Shown here in pieces: positions 1 to 10,857 of a stretch of DNA of 64,000 bases (position 1 is the stretch's first letter; the number at the start of each line of letters is the position of its first letter). The notes under the pieces are model-generated. The model searched no databases. It saw only the letters and a list, made by a program, of their open reading frames with translations, and was not told where the DNA came from. The position numbers and the translations under genes were made by a program. Where the stretch lies: positions 248,001 to 312,000 of the forward strand of contig JAFEKR010000001.1 in assembly GCA_019022495.1 (NCBI GenBank), read 5' to 3'. This stretch comes from Epichloe hybrida. Lineage: Eukaryota > Ascomycota > Sordariomycetes > Hypocreales > Clavicipitaceae.

Positions 1-1461
1 TAAATATAAGTAAGTATAAGGAAATTACTATAAGAAAAGCTATACTTTTTAATTACTTAGTATTTTAAGGTTTTTAAAAATATTAATAAAATAAAATACT
101 TTTCTTTTTTATGTTTTTTTAAAATAATAATAATAGTAATAATAATAGTAATAAACTTTAATATCTTTTTAAAAAAATTCTATAACTAATTAAAAAGTAT
201 AAACTCTAACTAAGTAAAAGGTAACTATAAGGACCTACTTTAGACTTACTTTTACTAATACCTTTTTTTTCTAAGACTAAATTATAGAAAAAGCATAAAA
301 GTTATAAGTAAGTAAAGGTATAATTAGTAAGACTCACTTATAAACCTACTTTTATTAATACCTTTTTTTCTAAGACTAGATTATAGAAAAAGCATAGAGG
401 CTATTAGTAAATAAAAGTTATAGGTAATAAGACCTACTTATAGACCTACTTTTATTAATACCTCTTTTTTCTTAGACAAAATTTTAGAAAAAGCATAAAA
501 GCTATTTATAGTAAAAGGTATAATTAATAGGACCTACTTTTAGACCTACTTTTTATAAATACTACTATTATAAGACTAGATTATAGAAATAAGTATTAAA
601 GCTATAAGTAAGTAAATATATAACTAGTAGGACTTACTTAAGACCTACTTTTTTTTATAATAATATATAACTAAGTAAGCAAGCTAAAATTAGTCTAAGG
701 TCTTAAACTTACTTTTAAAGCTTTTTTTTCTAATTTTAGTAATTAAGGAAAATATATTATATTTCTTTTTAATCTTTTAAAAATAAAACCCTAGCCCTTT
801 TTTAAAAAGCTTTTTATAGGTTTTTTTTTTTTTCTAGCTTAAAATACCTAAAACTTAATATAATTATTATTTATAATTATAATAATAAAATAAAGGATAT
901 AGCTTAGAAAACCCTTTATAATAAAAAGTAAAATAATCTCTTTATTATAAATAACTTATCTTTATAAATATAATATTATTAGATTTATTATTTATATATA
1001 ATAATAAATAATTTCTTTAGGGTAACTTAGATTTAAGTAAAAAAGTATTTTAAAATAAATTATAAATCTAATAAAAAGCTAGAAAAGTGAAACAACCTTT
1101 AAAGTTTAAGGAAAAGCTAGAGTTATATATAAATACTAAAAAATACTATAGTTAGCTACCCTATTCTTATTAAAAGCTTAATAGTTTAAATAAGTATAAA
1201 CTTTAAAGATTTATAACTAAATAACTAAATTCTAGTTAAAAAAAAGGCCTATATTAAATATATAAAGAAAAGTCTAAATAATATTATAAGATATTAATAT
1301 ACCTCACTTTTATTTTTACCCTTACACTACATGTAGTATTTGTAGTGTAGTGTAGTATTTACTACACTACACTACATACTACACTACATTACTATTTACT
1401 ACACTACACACTGCATAAAAAGTCAAAATACTATATTTACTACACTATATATAAAGCTCTG
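1..1461. mobile_element. Partial non-autonomous hAT-like element, copy 3
   Basis: This AT-rich stretch is a diverged relative of the two complete elements at 47299-49314 and 51115-53105. Its first 180 bases follow 51770-51900 closely (the same TTTTTAATTACTTAGTATT and AAGGTTTTTAAAAATATTAA words). It ends in an array of ACTACACTACA/TAGTGTAGTGTAG words at 1325-1450, as those elements do. The right end may be the CTCTG at 1457-1461; the left end lies outside the window. No coding frame survives. Assignment rests on similarity to the complete copies, and the right end is uncertain. Confidence 0.55.
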
Positions 1462-1462
1462 G

Positions 1463-1857
1463 TAATAAGGGACCTTTTTAATCATTAGAGACCCCTTTAG
1501 CAGACCTTTTAACATTAGATTTCCCTTTAAAAGTTAGAGAAATTATTAGTTAGAGAGGTCTTTATTAGTTAGAGGTCTCGTTAGATAGTTAGATTAATTA
1601 GTCTATAATAAGGGACCTTTTTAATCATTAGAGACCCCTTTAGTAAACCTTCTAATATTAGATTCCCCTTTAAAAGTCAGAGAAATCGTTAGTTAGAGAG
1701 GTCTTTATTAGTTAGAGGCCTCGTTAGTTATTAGAGACCCCTTTAGCAGACCTTCTAATATTAGATTCCCCTTCAAAAGTTAGAGGAATTATTAGTTAGA
1801 GAGGTCTTTAACGGTTAGAGGTCTTATTAGACAGTCTGATAATAAAAGACCTGATTT
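1463..1857. repeat. Imperfect tandem repeat, about 3 units of 118-142 bp
   Basis: Three imperfect units carry the words TTAGAGACCCCTTTAGCAGACC, AATATTAGATTCCCC, AGTTAGAGAGGTCTTTA and GTTAGAGGTCTCGTTAG in the same order, starting near 1484, 1625 and 1733. The units differ mostly by C/T and G/A changes, which suggests RIP after tandem amplification. No coding frame is visible. It may be the untranslated part of a retroelement or an independent minisatellite. Confidence 0.7.
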
Positions 1858-2448
1858 ATTAAAGATTAAATTCAAAGGTTTAGCTGCTTACCTCCCTAAC
1901 GGATAGCTAAGCAAAACTAGGGTATTAAATTAGTTTAGGCTAGCTAGTAAGCTAGCTAGGGTAGGTTAGAAGGTTAAGAATCAGAAAAGGTCAGAAATTA
2001 GAAGGAAAGGTTAAAGATAGAAAAGAAGGTTGAAAATTAGAAGAAAAGGTTAAAGATAGAAAGGAAGGTTAAAAGGTTAGAAAGGAAGGGTTTGACCTAG
2101 CTAACCTAGGCTAAGAGGAAAAAGGTTATAGTGGTCGCGATTAATTAGTCTAACTAATCTGATGATTTTGATGATTTTGACAATATTAGACTAGTTAGAT
2201 AACCTAGATTAATTAATTAGAATAAAGGGATTCGATCTAGCTGCCTGGATCGAAGGGGAAAAAGGTCGTAATAGTCCTAATTAATTAATCTGACTAATCT
2301 AATGATTTTGATGATTTTAATGACATTAGACTAGTTAAATAACCTAGATTAATTAATTAGAATAAAGGGATTTAATCTAGCTAACCTAGATCAAAGGGAA
2401 AAGAGGTAAGAAGCAGCTAACGATTATAATAATTATACAAGGGGATAT
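1858..2448. repeat. Low-complexity and tandem-duplicated AT-rich DNA
   Basis: 1960-2090 is a purine-rich run of related GGAAGGTTAAAGATAGAAA words. 2092-2405 contains two copies of a unit of about 140 bp: the words AATAAAGGGATT, TGATGATTTTGATGATTTT and TAACCTAGATTAATTAATTA recur 140 bases apart. The copies differ by transitions, as expected from RIP. No gene is seen. Confidence 0.6.
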
Positions 2449-2830
2449 GTTGGATTCACCAAGGTCCTGCGCAGGTAATAAATCCTGTATAAATTGAAGT
2501 CAATGATAGTTAGTTAGTTAGCTAGGAAAAGAGGGAAAAGAGAGGGAAAGTCTAGATGCTAGAAAAGTAGGCGAAATCCGTGGGTAGGGCGAAAAAGAGG
2601 GTAGTGAATTAATGTAGCTAATCATACCGCGTGTATTACGCTAGACCTATGATTAGTCTAGTCTTTAGCTACAATTAAACCAATGAAAATCTGAAGGAAT
2701 TAACACTAGTAGTCTCTCTTTTTCCTTCGTGGCTAAAGAGCTTAAAAACGTAATAAAAATCAGATTAAAGGAAAGTGTACACTAGTAAATCCCTTAATAG
2801 GAATCCGCTACTCTAATTAGCTATTATAGC
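2449..2830 (-). repeat. Possible LTR of the adjoining copia remnant
   Basis: This segment is less AT-rich than its surroundings. It starts with TGTTGGATTC and holds a TATA-like TGTATAAATTG near 2485. It sits immediately downstream, in minus-strand terms, of the copia RNase H fragment, where a 3' LTR belongs. No second copy lies in the window to define its ends, so the boundaries are guesses. Confidence 0.3.
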
Positions 2831-4566
2831 ATTAGTTAATTAAATTAATCCGTTAGTCCTTACCTAAGCTCCTGTCTCCTAATATTATAGGTCTTTTTAC
2901 CTATTCTTTAATATAAATTATTAATTCGTTCGAATTAATCAAAGAGAAAAGTAATAAATTTAGTGATACTTTCGTTATTATATCTGCTAGATTGTTATTT
3001 CCGTTAATCTACCTAACTTTATAGATCTTATGCCTCTTATATAATTAATAAAGAGCTATAATATTAATTATTAGTCTCTTCTCCTTTATGATTCCTAGCT
3101 TTATAAGGTATTTATATAATAAAAAAGAGTTAGTATAGAGAATTATAGGAATTTAAGGTATTTTTAATTAGTCTATAATCTAATATAAAGTTATAGAAAT
3201 CGCGTAGGCAATATCTACGCCTTAAACTATACTATATAACTCGGAAGTAAGCGCACTATAAGTAACTCTCTTACTCTTTATTAAGCTATATATAATAATA
3301 TTACCTTTTATAATAAAGGTATTATTATCTTGCATTATCTTATTACTAATTATAATTATATATCTAATCTGTGAGCTTAAATCCTTATTATTAGTAAGTA
3401 ATTTATTTATAAACATAAAGAGCTTTGCCTCTTTAAGAACTAAAGGGATGTATTATAGTCTATGTTATTAATTCTTAATCTACTACTTAAGGTATTTATT
3501 AAGGCATGTAATATCTTTAGCAGAGGGTTCTTAGTGTTAAGCTATAATTAATAGGTTATAGGAAGCTTCTAGTTAATATATAGTTATAATATAGCTCCCT
3601 TAGGCTTATTATTCTATATAATCTTGCTTTACTATTAGGAATTAGGGATTAACTTCCTTAATCTTCTAACTTTAGCCTTTCTAGGTTAAGATTAATAAAT
3701 TATTAGTGTTTTAGGTTAAGATATAACTATTAAAGATAAGGGGATTCTTAGTGGTTAATTATTACTTTTCTTTAGCTATGAAATTAGCCTTCTAGAGCTC
3801 TTTCTTTTCTTTTTGGAAGAAGTTATTATTGCTTAGGCCTAATGTATTATTAGTTTGTATTCTAATAATGCTAAAGAGATTCTTATTATTTAGGGCTATG
3901 ATTAATAAGTAAGGATTATAGGTTAAAGTCGTTATATTGAGATTATCCCTATGGTAATAGAAGTATATTACCTACTAGTAGGTTCTAGCCTCTATAATCC
4001 CATAAAGAGATCTGATTAATTTAATTATAGTCCCTTCTAGAAAGAGGTGTATAATCTACTTTAGCAATCTTATAATAATTAGCCTTATTAGCATTATATG
4101 CAATTAAGTGTAGGCTTATGTAATATTACGAATCTAAAGGTAAATGCCTCTTCTTCTTAATAATAGAGCGATAGCTATAATAAGTTATTAGCTTGCTTAT
4201 TGTATTGTTAGCAATTATGTTAGGATAAATTCCTTTCCTTTATTATTATAGCCTTATATAATGAGGCGGGATTTCTTATATAGCAAGTCTATTCCTTTAC
4301 TTTTTATCTCTCTAACCATACAAGAATTAAAGATTCTATAACCTCTATACTTCACTAGGTTATACTTAATAAATTTAAACACATTATAAGCTTATAAAGC
4401 GTTGATTTTAGCTTAATTAGACTACTTAAAGGGTTTTCCTAGGGTTATAATCTTCCCTTCTTAGTAGAGTTAAAGAGCAAGGTTTTAATTAGCCTCTTCC
4501 TTTACTATAAAGAATACTATGCTTAGTATTCCTATAGCTATAGCCTCTTAAATAAATACCTCTTCT
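2831..4566 (-). mobile_element. RIP-degraded, 5'-truncated Ty1/copia pol remnant (copia-3)
   Basis: The minus-strand frame at 3222-3416 reads as a copia RNase H segment, with the word NNKDLSSQIRY followed by KSKRVTYSALTSELYSI, close to the usual KxKRVTRSxLxSELY pattern. The remaining sequence up to 4566 has the same degraded texture and many TAA/TAG codons on the coding strand, consistent with C-to-T change. Upstream pol, gag and the 5' LTR are absent, because non-repetitive DNA starts at 4567. The element is dead. Only the RNase H part is recognisable with confidence; the extent is set by base composition. Confidence 0.6.
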
Positions 4567-6547
4567 GATGCATGTTAATTACGAAATCATCATAAGTCAT
4601 CGGCTAACCGCTTAACCGTCGCATGAATCTTTTCATCTAAAGCATAATGTCCTCCTGAACTTGGGCACGCTATAATAGAGGCATCACACCAAGAAGCGAA
4701 AGCTGTGTAACGCACGGCTTCTGCTGGAGCCGCACTTATGGCACCTTGCACTCTGTCACCCCGGTTCAGTTTCCGATTCAGCCTCACCACTAAAAAGCAT
4801 TCTTTTGAGCATGTATGCAGCAACGATTGCTACCGCAGCTAGAATACAGTTGCAAAGAGATTCATGGTGTAGAGTGGTGTGGTGGTTCCCAGGACTGACA
4901 CGGAGCCTACGACACGATTCACTGACTGGAACTACAATATAACGAGAGGAAATCAGACAGGTGACGTGTATTTGAAGCCGGGCAGGATGTTCACCAGGTC
5001 TGTTCTGGCTGACACCTGATTTCGTCACCCTCGCAGCGAGTAGGGGACAACGGTCAAGCCTAGTTCGGGGACAGACATGTCACTGACAAGCGTTGTTCCT
5101 GAACTGAATGACGACTGGTTACGAAATGATGATGGGAATTGAGTCACCTACGAATCACGATCAAAGAGCCTGTGCTGTGACTGCTGTCACACGTGGAAGC
5201 CAGAGTGCGCCAAATCGTTCACCAGAACTGGAATCGAGTGCCCGTGCACACGAACGAGGTTGCTCATCAATCGAAGAGACATGCCAATCTCCCAATTTTG
5301 TGGACAATTTTCTGAATAGAACTGAAACCGCTTTATTCCGATGAACAGTCTTCCCAAGTTCCTACACATCTGTAGAGCAGCGCACCCTCGAACTCGATTG
5401 AACAATATATGGTTTGGCAAATACCTCGCTCAACACGCCCAGGATTCATTGAAATCCCTTGACTGATACTTCTCGAGAAGCCCGAAGTTTTCTGCCCTGT
5501 CAGACACCGTGCACGTGTCTTCTCGTTCCTGCAGGCTACCCTGACACGACCGGGTGACAGGACCATTGTCCATCAGCGAAGACAAATTTCCCACAATTAG
5601 CCTCGATTAAGACCACCGGGATCCAGCTACTTGATCGGGAAGTATTCTAGGGCTCACAGATGGGCCAATTATTGACTCCCGAGCGACGACGCGCGCCGCT
5701 GGGCTGTAGCAATCGTTGATAGAAGAATGAGTACTGTATGTTTGCCGCGAGACCGCAATGAGATCTTCCCACACTTTCCAGAGCATGCTAAACTGAACAG
5801 CATCACATCGCATCACATCACAGCCTTGACCTGACGCGCATTGCGAGTCCTGCAAATAACAATCAGCCTTGCAGCCAGGTCCAGCATACCTTGAAGCTAT
5901 TACCGTCTCACACAGACGCAGCATGGGACTTCGTGTGATCTCAAAGCAACCCTCTGTGGAGAGCACCGTCCATTTTTTTTTTTGAAACATGGAATAGACC
6001 AACAGCACAGGGATACATAGGCTGAGGCATAAACCCAGCCCTGGTCTGCCACCGACAATACACGGCAACGCCAATGTTGTTGGTCTCAATGGTTTTCAGC
6101 CGGGTGTGCGGTTCCGCGGGCGGATGCTTACAGCCCACCAACCAACTGTGATTAGTATTTCGTTCCCTGCTTCTTGCCATCGGCCAATGACAAAGAGCGT
6201 ATCGAACAAAAAAAGGTCTCGATCGATGCGGAGAAGGAAAAAGGAACATTAATTTGGCCCAAGCGTTCTGCGACTTGTCGATATGCACAGACGAACGACG
6301 GCGGGATTATTTTACCCAAGTAGTGACCCTTTAAAAATGCTCCTGGGATCCCACATGAGTAACGTGTGCAGAGGAGGTCAGTTTTTTTTTTTTTCGAATC
6401 GCTTCCCTGTTCTTCTTTCTAGTCGCGAATACCCTTTGTTGGAATGAGTCCTCACACTAGGAGGCACTAGAAGGCTTCAATGTGAAATGAAGCGTCTAGC
6501 GGACGACTTACGACGAGATAGCCGCGGCGAGCGAGGCTAAATCGATC
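4567..6547. other. Non-repetitive DNA without a recognisable gene
   Basis: Base composition returns abruptly to balanced GC at 4567. Several open frames of 60-160 codons exist on both strands but overlap one another, have no family features and show no convincing exon chain. Poly-T tracts lie near 5975 and 6385. The stretch just before 6548 should contain the promoter of the downstream 7TM gene. A decayed gene cannot be excluded. Confidence 0.5.
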
Positions 6548-8153
6548 ATGTTCAAAAACCCATTCCTCAGGGAAGCTTGGGTAGAATTCGGGATAGGACT
6601 AGTGGTCATCTTCTGTCGGCTGTGTTGCCGATATCGAGTAGTAGGTTGGAGATGGGATGGAGACGACTTTTTTTCTGTCGCGGCGGCGATTCTATGGACG
6701 GTTTGTGACAATTTGAAGAGCAATTCCTCAATGGCTTCATACTGAGATCGTCATCTTTTTCCAGGCAGAAATGTCGATGATCTACTTCAGTAGTAAGTCG
6801 AGTCGGTCGAGTCGGTCCAGTCAGTCAGTGTTCGTCCGAAAGCTATCTAACATGGTGAAATCCGTCAGCAAAACTCGGCACTATCGCAAACATGACGGAT
6901 GAAATCGCCCTCACGCTAACCGACGAGCAAAAATCCCTGATAATCGCGGGAAGCAAGTTTCTCTTTGCAGCATGGTGCGTCTACATCAGCCTGATATGGT
7001 CATTGAAGGCGTGCATGCTATTTCTCTACGGCCGACTTACGTGAGTATTCGTTCCCCTGCACTTGAGACGCGGTGAAGGGGGTATAGAAGAGCAACGAGG
7101 ACTAATATGTTTTTCCCTAGCCTGGATCTAAAGCAGAGGGACATGGTTAAGATTTGCGCTATACTCTGTGGAATCACCTATGTTGCCGCCATCCTGGCCA
7201 CATTCACGCATTGTACACCATTGCATAGGAAATGGCAGGTATATCCGTATCCTGGAGGTATGAAGCCAGCGAGGCGAAGAAATGACAAAATAGGGCGTAC
7301 ATAATAACGAGGCTGACTGCTAATAGAAGCGTGTGCCGTCTACGTGCCGAATTTTTACGTCGTTACTGTCACAAATGTCGGGTGAGGGCGCGCCGCGGGT
7401 CGTTCCACGCAACATCCACGGCAGGGCTTGTATAGCTAATGTCTGTTGCAAATAGCACGGAACTATTAATCGCGTGCATTCCAATCCCGTTACTCTGGAA
7501 GGTGCGCATGTCGTGGCCAAAGTGAGTCCAGTTCTGCTTTGTCTGTGACAGATGGGAACCCCCCCAGAAACTGACATAATGACTTGATTACAGGAAATCC
7601 CTCTGTTGTCTCTGGCTATGCACAGGTGTCTGCATGATTGTCGCCACTCTGCTGCGATGTATCCTGAGTCTACGCGACATTCACATTGTCAACCTTACAA
7701 CCATTTGGTCTGCCCGAGAGACAGTAAGTAACGAATCGCCAAAACAGAGCAAATAAAGATTTTGCATACGCTGCCTCAACATTTTGCCCGACACTAACAA
7801 AGATGGGATAGTTCATTGGCATAATTGGCGTCAATGTGCCCATCCTTGGACCGTTCATCGCCCACACAGTGAGCCGACTGAGCGGGTTGAAGTCTAGAAA
7901 CAGCTCCAAACCAGGGGGCAAGCGAGATGGGTCGGTACCGCCGCCAGAAGCAGGAGGCCATAGGCTGTCCATCATGGAGAGGAGAGCCAAGCAGGAGAGG
8001 ATACGGAGGGGAATGAGATGGACGACGTTTGACGGGGCCAGCGACGAGGATATTGCCAAGGACGAGTACGAGATGCATTCGATTTTCAGCACGAGAACGA
8101 CAAACGATACCCACTCTAGTTTGCGTGTGGGATGTGGCTCAACGTATGTTTGA
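6548..8153 (+). CDS. Rhodopsin-domain (PTH11/SAT4-like) 7TM integral membrane protein
   Basis: I see eight exons: 6548-6700, 6765-6792, 6869-7040, 7121-7257, 7327-7381, 7456-7521, 7594-7723 and 7812-8153. They join in frame to 360 residues. Seven hydrophobic segments are visible, near residues 10-29, 40-60, 85-112, 120-145, 165-195, 205-230 and 243-262. The pattern is that of the fungal rhodopsin-like domain: WVEFGIGLVVIF in TM1, WDGDDFF before TM2, a TM4-5 loop with cysteines and CTPLHRKW, and IPIPLLWKV after TM5. The C-terminal tail of about 90 residues is cytoplasmic by analogy. Such proteins are plasma-membrane receptors or sensors of unknown ligand; PTH11 itself works in host-surface sensing. 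Each intron has a GT donor and AG acceptor; a CTAAC branch site stands before 6869. ATG 6548 lies directly before TM1, which is usual for short-N-terminus members. Confidence 0.85.
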
Positions 8154-9564
8154 CGAAGGGCTTGAACTTGTCTCATCCGGCAGGGGGTGTCATGGGTTGT
8201 GATGCACCTGGGATGATGTCCAACAACAAACACCCCGACTCCGGTGCTCTTCAGAACATGTTCAATAATGGTTTTTAGATATTCCCGCTCACGCAGCCAC
8301 AAATTAAATGAAGTGTCTGAGTCTGCTGTTCCCCCCGACGGAGCAAGCAAAATGACCAGTTGTCCTGATATGTTAAGCGAGAGCGTTGAAATTAGTCGCT
8401 TTTTGGACCGAGATTTCTTCACACATGTCCATCAAAGACCGTCTTGGCCATGTACGGCCATCCAAGCAAGACGATAGTTCCAGGGACGAACCTATCAATA
8501 TCAGCCAACGACGACCAAGCAAGGATTCTGCACAACACAAGACTTACAACGCAGCCTGCTTGCCAACGCGCTTCCCCTCCCCCAGCCAATCCGTCTTTGC
8601 AGATGTCCGCGAGACAGAGCGTCTCTGGAAGGGCTGCGACTCGATAGCCCGGACGGCAGATCGGGCGGCGGCGAGGAGGGAGAAGGACCTCGTCGTTGCG
8701 CGAGTGACGGCAGAGTTCATTTTTATAAAAAAAATAAAATAAAAGAGTCAAGTGAACGGGGTATGGAAAAGGTGGATTGGAGAAGTGCGCATATGATAAC
8801 AGATGAGATGATGATGTTTGTGGATAGGTGGCACCGAGATGGATGCGACAGGGCACTGCAGGTTGTTGTTGCGTTTATAGTCGGACATGGCGGCAGATTG
8901 CGAAGGTAGTTGATACGTGTGGTACGGGGTATAGGAGAGATTGATTATCCTCTCAGGAGCATACAGTCCACGGGCGCGCTCAGATGAGATGATGCTGGTG
9001 AGGTGATGGGCAGATATGGAAGCTGTTGGTGTTGAACATCACACCACGTTTTGGGGGGGTGGACCAATTGCCGCTCGCAAATGTGGTGCCACCATTCGGG
9101 TCCGGCCGGCGGGACGGGGGACTTGCGGGTGAGCGGGTCCTACTCTTCCCGATTTATCGAACCACGCTGCGCTGTGACTTGCATCTTGCGCCCATGTCGT
9201 AATATTTGGAACTTTGGTCTGGCTTGTCGCTGTCGCAAGAGAGCTTTCTTTGTCGAGACATGGCTTGCCATCAAACAAATGGCAAGAATGATGATGGGCG
9301 CTATTATGTACAGCTCGAGCTCGGGTGGATGGGTGGGTGGATGGGTGGGTGGAGGGCGAGAGCGGGAGCTTGTTGAGCGCGCGCCCAACTTGCAAAGTCG
9401 ACCCCGCCTCGTTTCGTCATTCACTTTATTTTAGTGACAAGGATCGGTGGTGGTGGTGGTGGTCAGCATCATGGACTGGGGGGGACTGGGGGGACTGTGG
9501 GGGAAGAAAAGGAAGGACTTTTTGGTCCAAGAAAAACCACCACCCTCGCAACCAACGGCCCTAG
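8154..9564. other. Intergenic DNA, no gene recognised; GGTGG minisatellites
   Basis: Overlapping frames on both strands show no domain and no plausible exon chain. A TGGGTGGA-type minisatellite lies at 9323-9356, and GGT/GGGGACT runs lie at 9446-9510. I looked here for the missing N-terminal exons of the aldo-keto reductase (GTMTFG, DTAxxY and KW-type motifs) and found none. Confidence 0.5.
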
Positions 9565-10205
9565 GCAAGTTCGTCAACCTCGGCATCAGCAACTTCACGG
9601 CCTACGAGGTGGCAGAGGTCATGATGATGTGCAAGTACAACAACTGGGTGCGGCCCAGCATCTACCAGGGCATGTACAACTGCATCACGCGAAACGTCGA
9701 GCCGGAGCTCCTGCCGGCGTGCCGCCGCTACGGGCTCGACGTGGTCGTCTACAACCCCATCGCGGGGGGCCTCTTCTCGGGCAAGATCAGGTCCAAGGAC
9801 ATGGTGCCCGAGAGCGGACGCTTCTCGGACGTGAGCTCTGCCCAGGGCGCCAACTATCGCCAGCGCTACTTCCGCGAGAGCACCTTCAAGGCCATGCAGC
9901 TGGTCGAGGGGGCCGTGGACAAGCACGGCCTGACCATGATTGAGACGGCGCTGCGGTGGATGGTGCACCACTCGGCGCTCAACGTCAGGGGAGGCAACGA
10001 CGGCATCTTGATCGGCATGTCGAGCGTCGAGCAGCTGGGCGACAACCTGGACAACCTGGAGAAGGGCCCGCTGCCGGACGATGTGGTCAAGGCGCTGGAT
10101 GAGGCGTGGCAGGTGTCCAAGGCGGACTCTGCCAATTACTGGCACGGCGATCTGGAGTATGGGTATGATGCGCGAGAGGCACTTTTTGGGCCCGGCGCGA
10201 AATAG
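9565..10205 (+). pseudogene. 5'-truncated aldo-keto reductase (AKR7-like)
   Basis: The frame from 9565 to the TAG at 10203-10205 gives about 213 residues that match the C-terminal two thirds of an AKR7-type (aflatoxin-aldehyde reductase-like) NADPH-dependent reductase. It starts at GKFVNLGISNFTAYEVAEV. It continues through the IYQGMYN strand, the LLPACRRYGLDVVVYNPIAGG loop region and the typical tail WHGDLEYGYDAREALFG. Full proteins are about 330 residues. The N-terminal third, which carries the catalytic Asp, Tyr, Lys and His, is missing, and nothing like it occurs upstream to 8154. The homology begins right after CCCTAG, an intron-acceptor-like site, as if upstream exons were lost. The frame stays open upstream to 9447 but reads as low-complexity residues without an ATG at its head. 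Either a decayed gene, a rearrangement product or an assembly gap; as written it cannot be an active reductase. Confidence 0.75.
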
Positions 10206-10857
10206 GGGTCGTCCCGCCAGATGGACCGAGGGATGGATGGACCGAGGGATGGATGGATGAACCTCAATGTTGATACTATCTGTATTACTCCGTAGACAGA
10301 ACAGACCACCGGACGCTTGTTGGGAGCGGCCCGCTCTCTACAACCTTGTACGGAGTGAGTATTATTAACAATATACGGATTTTACGGACGAATGGATGTG
10401 ACTGACTGACATGCGGGCGCTGGCGTCGACCCCACAGACGTCTTCTCTGACAGCTGGCTGACAGCTGGCTTCTCCGGCTTCTCCTCGCTCCACGCAGCTG
10501 CTCCCTTCCGGATTCATCCAACAACAACCACCCACAACCACCTCCCAACATCCTCGCAGCCTCCTCGCAGCCTCCTCGCAGCCTCCTCGCAAAACGACGG
10601 ATACTGCCTCAGCCTCGGCCCGCCATGGCCTAAGACGCCATCTTGCCCCGTACCATCCATCGTCTGCATTCTCGCCATCAACTTCTCTCTCTCCCTCGCC
10701 CTCGCCCTCGCCCTCTCCCGACGACACCACAAGAGGACACGCCTGCGCCTGCGCCAGCAAGATATCCATTTCCTCCACAACTCACCAATACAAAGAACAA
10801 AGAGACAAAGAAATTTGGCATCCCCTCCCCTCCCCTCCCCTCCCCTCCCCAACTGCC
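10206..10857. promoter_or_regulatory. Intergenic and 5' leader of the DMT transporter gene
   Basis: A GGATGGA repeat at 10215-10260 follows the AKR remnant. TACTCCGTA (10286-10294) and its reverse form GTACGGAGT (10348-10356) follow. The leader holds an 11-bp tandem repeat (CCTCCTCGCAG, four units, 10550-10593), C/T-rich tracts and a CCCCT run (10825-10850) just before the ATG. Pyrimidine-rich leaders like this are usual in ascomycete promoters. No gene is seen. Confidence 0.5.

Noticed and set aside
5607..6288. Overlapping minus-strand open frames of 115 and 160 codons
   Set aside because: They overlap in different frames, lack a convincing start context, show no domain and are not joined by plausible introns.
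8386..8856. Open frames on both strands after the 7TM gene
   Set aside because: Mutually overlapping frames of normal chance length in GC-rich DNA, without family features.
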